Shown: piece by piece, positions 6,001 through 7,509 of the stretch
How the letters are laid out: the number at the start of each line of letters is the position of its first letter
Numbering within the stretch: position 1 is the first letter of the stretch
NCBI GenBank assembly: GCA_003647715.1
Contig: QMNJ01000073.1
Coordinates: 1 to 7,509, forward strand
Length of the DNA: 7,509 nucleotides
Source: Candidatus Coatesiibacteriota bacterium
Lineage (GTDB): Bacteria; RBG-13-66-14; B26-G2
Direction: 5' to 3'
Program-made: the position numbers and the translations under genes
Notes under the pieces: model-generated
What the model was told of the DNA's origin: nothing
The model's database searches: none
Seen by the model: the letters and a program-made list of their open reading frames with translations, nothing else

Positions 6001-7344
6001 CACACCATTATCTAAACTTATGAACTTTGAGTCCTGCCCTCCTATCTCAAATATGGTATCAACCCTTGGGTCAATGAACGCCGCTGCAGTTGCCTGTGCG
6101 GTAATCTCATTTCTCACTATGTCTGCACCAATAAAGTCCGCTATCAGATACCTTCCTGAACCGGTTGTCCCCACACCCCTGATATTCACTTTGTCCCCTA
6201 TCTCCTCACCCACCTCCCGAATGCCTGTCTTCACCGCCTCAATAGGTCTCCCCGCTGTCATCAAGTAGCGCTTGGACAATACCCTGCCCTCACTGTCTAT
6301 TACCACTACATTGGTTGAGATAGAACCTACATCCACTCCCATATATGCATCAATCTTTTCATCTTCAGGCAGGTCAGTAAATATCTCTCCAGAGTGATAT
6401 GATTCCTCCCTGAATTTAAGTGGCTCAAGCCCCTTCCCCAAAGGTCTCTCCTCTTTCACATACTCTTCAAGTCCCTCCAGACCCTTATAATTTTCCTCTC
6501 CACCCTGGTCTATGTGATAAAGTGCAGACCCTATAGCACCCATCACAGAAAAGTATTTAGGTATAATGAAGTCCTCCTCATCAAGTTCCAGCACCTCCTT
6601 AAATGCCCTCCTCATACCCAGATTCGCAGCAACTCCACCCTGAAAGGAAATCGGTTTAATCAACTCCTTACCTTTACCAATGGTGGACTTGAAATTACGA
6701 GCCATTGCAAAACACAAACCCGCAACAATATCATAATCAGGAGTCGCCTCCTGCTGAAGATGAATCATATCTGTCTTGGCAAAAACACTGCACCTGCCTG
6801 CTATCCTCGGAGGGCTTTCAGACCTGAGAGCCATCTCACCAAACTCCTTCTCTATTGATACCCCAAGGCGGGTCGCTTGCTGGTCAAGGAAAGAGCCAGT
6901 TCCCGCGGCACAGATGCTGTTGGTCGCAAAGTCCTCAATGGAGCGCATACCCATATCATCAAGGTCGGTTAATATAATCAGCTTTGAGTCCTCACCACCA
7001 ATCTCAATTATTGTGCGGACCTGTGGGTGAAGTTCCATTGTCGCACGCCCCTGCGCTATTATCTCATTGACTATATCGGCATTAAGCGCCTTACCTATTG
7101 CTCTTCCTCCGCTTCCCGTGACCGAGATTGACTTTACCCTATCCTCACCTATTTCGCCCAAGACCTCCTTGAGGGTATTAAGAGTAACCTCGGCAGGGCG
7201 ACCAAAATGCCTTATGTATTCTGTCCGCAGAATATTTCGTCTATCGTCAATTACAGCAATATCAACGCTCACAGAACCAATATCAATACCGATATGTAAA
7301 CCTTCACTTTCTTCAAACACCCTATAATACTCGCCGTTCCTCAT
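3073..7344 (-). CDS. Giant fusion: tandem 2-hydroxyacyl-CoA dehydratase-type activases, DUF2229-type domain and dehydratase-component-like C-terminus
   Basis: An uninterrupted 1423-residue protein; the ATG at 7344 has AAGGAG (7352-7357) 7 nt upstream. Approximate domain order: activase 1 (BcrAD/BadFG ATPase fold) 16-277, with nucleotide-binding GIDIGSVSVDIAVID at 18-32, IGGEDSK at 115-121, CAAGTGSFLDQQ at 145-156 and GRCSVFAKTDMIHLQQ at 183-198; activase 2 332-586, repeating these as GVDVGSISTNVVVID (336-350), IGGQDSK (434-440), CAAGTGSFLEEQ (458-469) and ERCTVFMESALVHHQQ (496-511); a DUF2229-like region about 605-830 opening with CX2CX3C (615, 618, 622) and C641; and an HgdB-like half (COG3580/3581 type) about 860-1420, with NFGCGPDSF (942-950), VDEHSADVGAITRCEAF (969-985), C1097 and C1356. 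Known relatives such as HgdC use ATP to push one electron onto a dehydratase. The substrate and partner here are unknown. Cytoplasmic: no signal peptide or membrane segment. Probably the first gene of an operon with rplM-rpsI. Proteins of this architecture and length occur in other anaerobes, mostly uncharacterised. Confidence 0.88.
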   Translation of the reverse strand: MRNGEYYRVFEESEGLHIGIDIGSVSVDIAVIDDRRNILRTEYIRHFGRPAEVTLNTLKEVLGEIGEDRVKSISVTGSGGRAIGKALNADIVNEIIAQGRATMELHPQVRTIIEIGGEDSKLIILTDLDDMGMRSIEDFATNSICAAGTGSFLDQQATRLGVSIEKEFGEMALRSESPPRIAGRCSVFAKTDMIHLQQEATPDYDIVAGLCFAMARNFKSTIGKGKELIKPISFQGGVAANLGMRRAFKEVLELDEEDFIIPKYFSVMGAIGSALYHIDQGGEENYKGLEGLEEYVKEERPLGKGLEPLKFREESYHSGEIFTDLPEDEKIDAYMGVDVGSISTNVVVIDSEGRVLSKRYLMTAGRPIEAVKTGIREVGEEIGDKVNIRGVGTTGSGRYLIADFIGADIVRNEITAQATAAAFIDPRVDTIFEIGGQDSKFISLDNGVVVDFEMNKVCAAGTGSFLEEQAEKLGVNIKEEFAELALSAENPCDLGERCTVFMESALVHHQQRGARKDDLLAGLAYSIVINYLNRVVQDKRVGEHIFFQGGTAYNKSVIAAFEAITGKPVTVPPHHEVTGAIGMALIARDECKAERSSFKGFDIYKRKYELSTFICEDCPNRCEIHKVNIEGEKPLYYGSRCEKYEIDETKKKHRFPDLFKEREKLLETVYDKRVKKGEERGVVGIPRMLWYHELYPFWKAFFTEIGYRVVRSRATNREIIHNGVESVASESCFPVKVAHGHVIDLIEKDIDFILIPSHITMPGESKVADRAYVCPYIQTIPYVTESALKLKDRGIRVLTPRIFFHKGEGSIKREMGRFAKTLGVSRLEINRAVDVAMKSQDEFYRRLVENGKKAIELLGEGDKGIVIVSRPYNGCDFGVNLNLPKKLLNLDVLPIPMDYLDIDSVDLSGKWENMYWRYGQKILSAVEIIRNNKKLFPLYITNFGCGPDSFIQKYLRFAMGGKPALIIEVDEHSADVGAITRCEAFLDSINNVEVKDSYEVKPIEIMSINGKEKKTVWIPNMCDQAYALKAAFISNGVPAEVMPEPDEETLYWGRKYTTGKECYPAIITTGDMVKLLNNPEFDRENAIFFMPSGTGPCRFGQYNTMQRIVLRELGFEHIPIYSPNQGKSLYDDLGIVGNDFSRKAWWGIVAIDYLEKLLLQTRPYEVHKGDTWRVYWKNVQRVVDALINRGTLDAVVEVVSGAIEEMKGIEIEKNEKRPKIGIVGEIYVRSNRFSNENVIKEIERFGGEVWIPTISEWFFYTNWTRMRDSLWRRDLRNWFVNYLKNMIQKRDEHNIARLFDGLLENYPEQPIKEVIEYGRHFVDDTFEGEAIITLGKAVDFILKGIHGVVNVMPFTCMPGTIVTAITKKLKEEYSNVPILNIAYDGLNEPGRETRLEAFVYQAKQYMERMNYREKNFDVVQKEI

Positions 7345-7417
7345 ATATAAACTCCTTCTAAAATGTTTTCTTTTATAAAATTATATAGTTATCAGATTTA
7401 TAAAAATGCAATCTACA

Positions 7418-7446
7418 CTTTTAACACAAAGAATCACCTATGTCAA
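7418..7446 (-). promoter_or_regulatory. Probable sigma-70 promoter for the activase-rplM-rpsI operon
   Basis: On the minus strand, a perfect -35 TTGACA (7441-7446) is followed after exactly 17 nt by TAAAAG (7418-7423), which matches 4 of 6 positions of the -10 consensus. Initiation near 7411 would give a leader of about 66 nt to the ATG, ending in the AAGGAG site. The leader shows no convincing hairpin or riboswitch fold. A TATAAT nearer the gene (7380-7385) lacks a well-spaced -35 and is a weaker alternative. Confidence 0.55.
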
Positions 7447-7457
7447 TAGATAATGTT

Positions 7458-7475
7458 GATAATTATACAATTATC
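7458..7475. repeat. AT-rich inverted repeat, possible operator
   Basis: Perfect 7-bp arms GATAATT and AATTATC flank a 4-nt centre (ATAC). The symmetry continues imperfectly outward: ATAAT at 7450-7454 matches ATTAT at 7476-7480 if a 3-nt bulge is allowed. It begins 11 bp upstream of the -35 of the proposed operon promoter, a position suited to a regulator. It also falls between a plus-strand TTGATA (7456-7461) and TATATA (7478-7483) spaced 16 nt apart. No repressor gene is in the window, and palindromes of this size arise by chance in AT-rich DNA. Confidence 0.35.
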
Positions 7476-7509
7476 ATTATATACAACCATTATTGCAATA
7501 TACCAATAA

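Noticed and set aside
5849..6268. Plus-strand ORF of 139 codons inside the activase gene
   Set aside because: It is antisense to the conserved second activase domain, and its Ser/Pro/Thr-rich composition is what reverse-complement frames of this gene give.
6310..7300. Sugar kinase (BadF/BadG-fold N-acetylglucosamine kinase or ROK type)
   Set aside because: The ATPase fold is shared, but the paired cysteines in CAAGTG and RC.VF contexts are specific to the Fe-S activase branch.
3073..7344. Two or more separate genes joined by a sequencing or assembly error
   Set aside because: The frame is open throughout, the domain linkers are smooth, and the same order and length are known for this protein group.

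Overview
The window is chromosomal housekeeping DNA from a low-GC bacterium, carrying one very large redox-type gene. Codon use leans on AGA/AGG for arginine and ATA for isoleucine, a bias often seen in thermophiles. The large gene belongs to a family found mainly in anaerobes. I infer an anaerobic, possibly thermophilic bacterium, perhaps from a poorly cultured candidate phylum; no marker here fixes the lineage. I see no mobile elements, CRISPR arrays, rRNA or tRNA genes.

Left part, + strand (2-1341): the 3' end of pheT (anticodon-binding-like C-terminal domain of phenylalanyl-tRNA synthetase beta), then a coiled-coil protein with a long acidic tail that looks ZapB-like, then zapA. A pheT, small coiled-coil, zapA order is a recurring bacterial arrangement. 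It suggests the coiled-coil protein works with ZapA on the FtsZ ring.

Middle and right, - strand (7344 down to 1359): a 1423-residue protein fusing two 2-hydroxyacyl-CoA dehydratase activase domains, a cysteine-rich DUF2229-type domain and a dehydratase-component-like C-terminal half. It is followed after 12 nt by rplM (L13) and after a further 16 nt by rpsI (S9), so the three probably form one operon. A strong hairpin with a U-rich tail ends this unit at about 2131-2162. Beyond it lies a methyltransferase gene of the TrmN6/YfiC family, which converges on zapA with only 17 nt between the stop codons. The operon has a promoter-like sequence (TTGACA, 17 nt, TAAAAG) at 7418-7446 and an AT-rich inverted repeat just upstream of it.

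The feature most worth attention is the giant activase-dehydratase fusion. It keeps all four cysteines expected to hold a [4Fe-4S] cluster between two activase subunits, but on one chain. It sits in a ribosomal-protein operon rather than a fermentation cluster, and its substrate cannot be told from the sequence.
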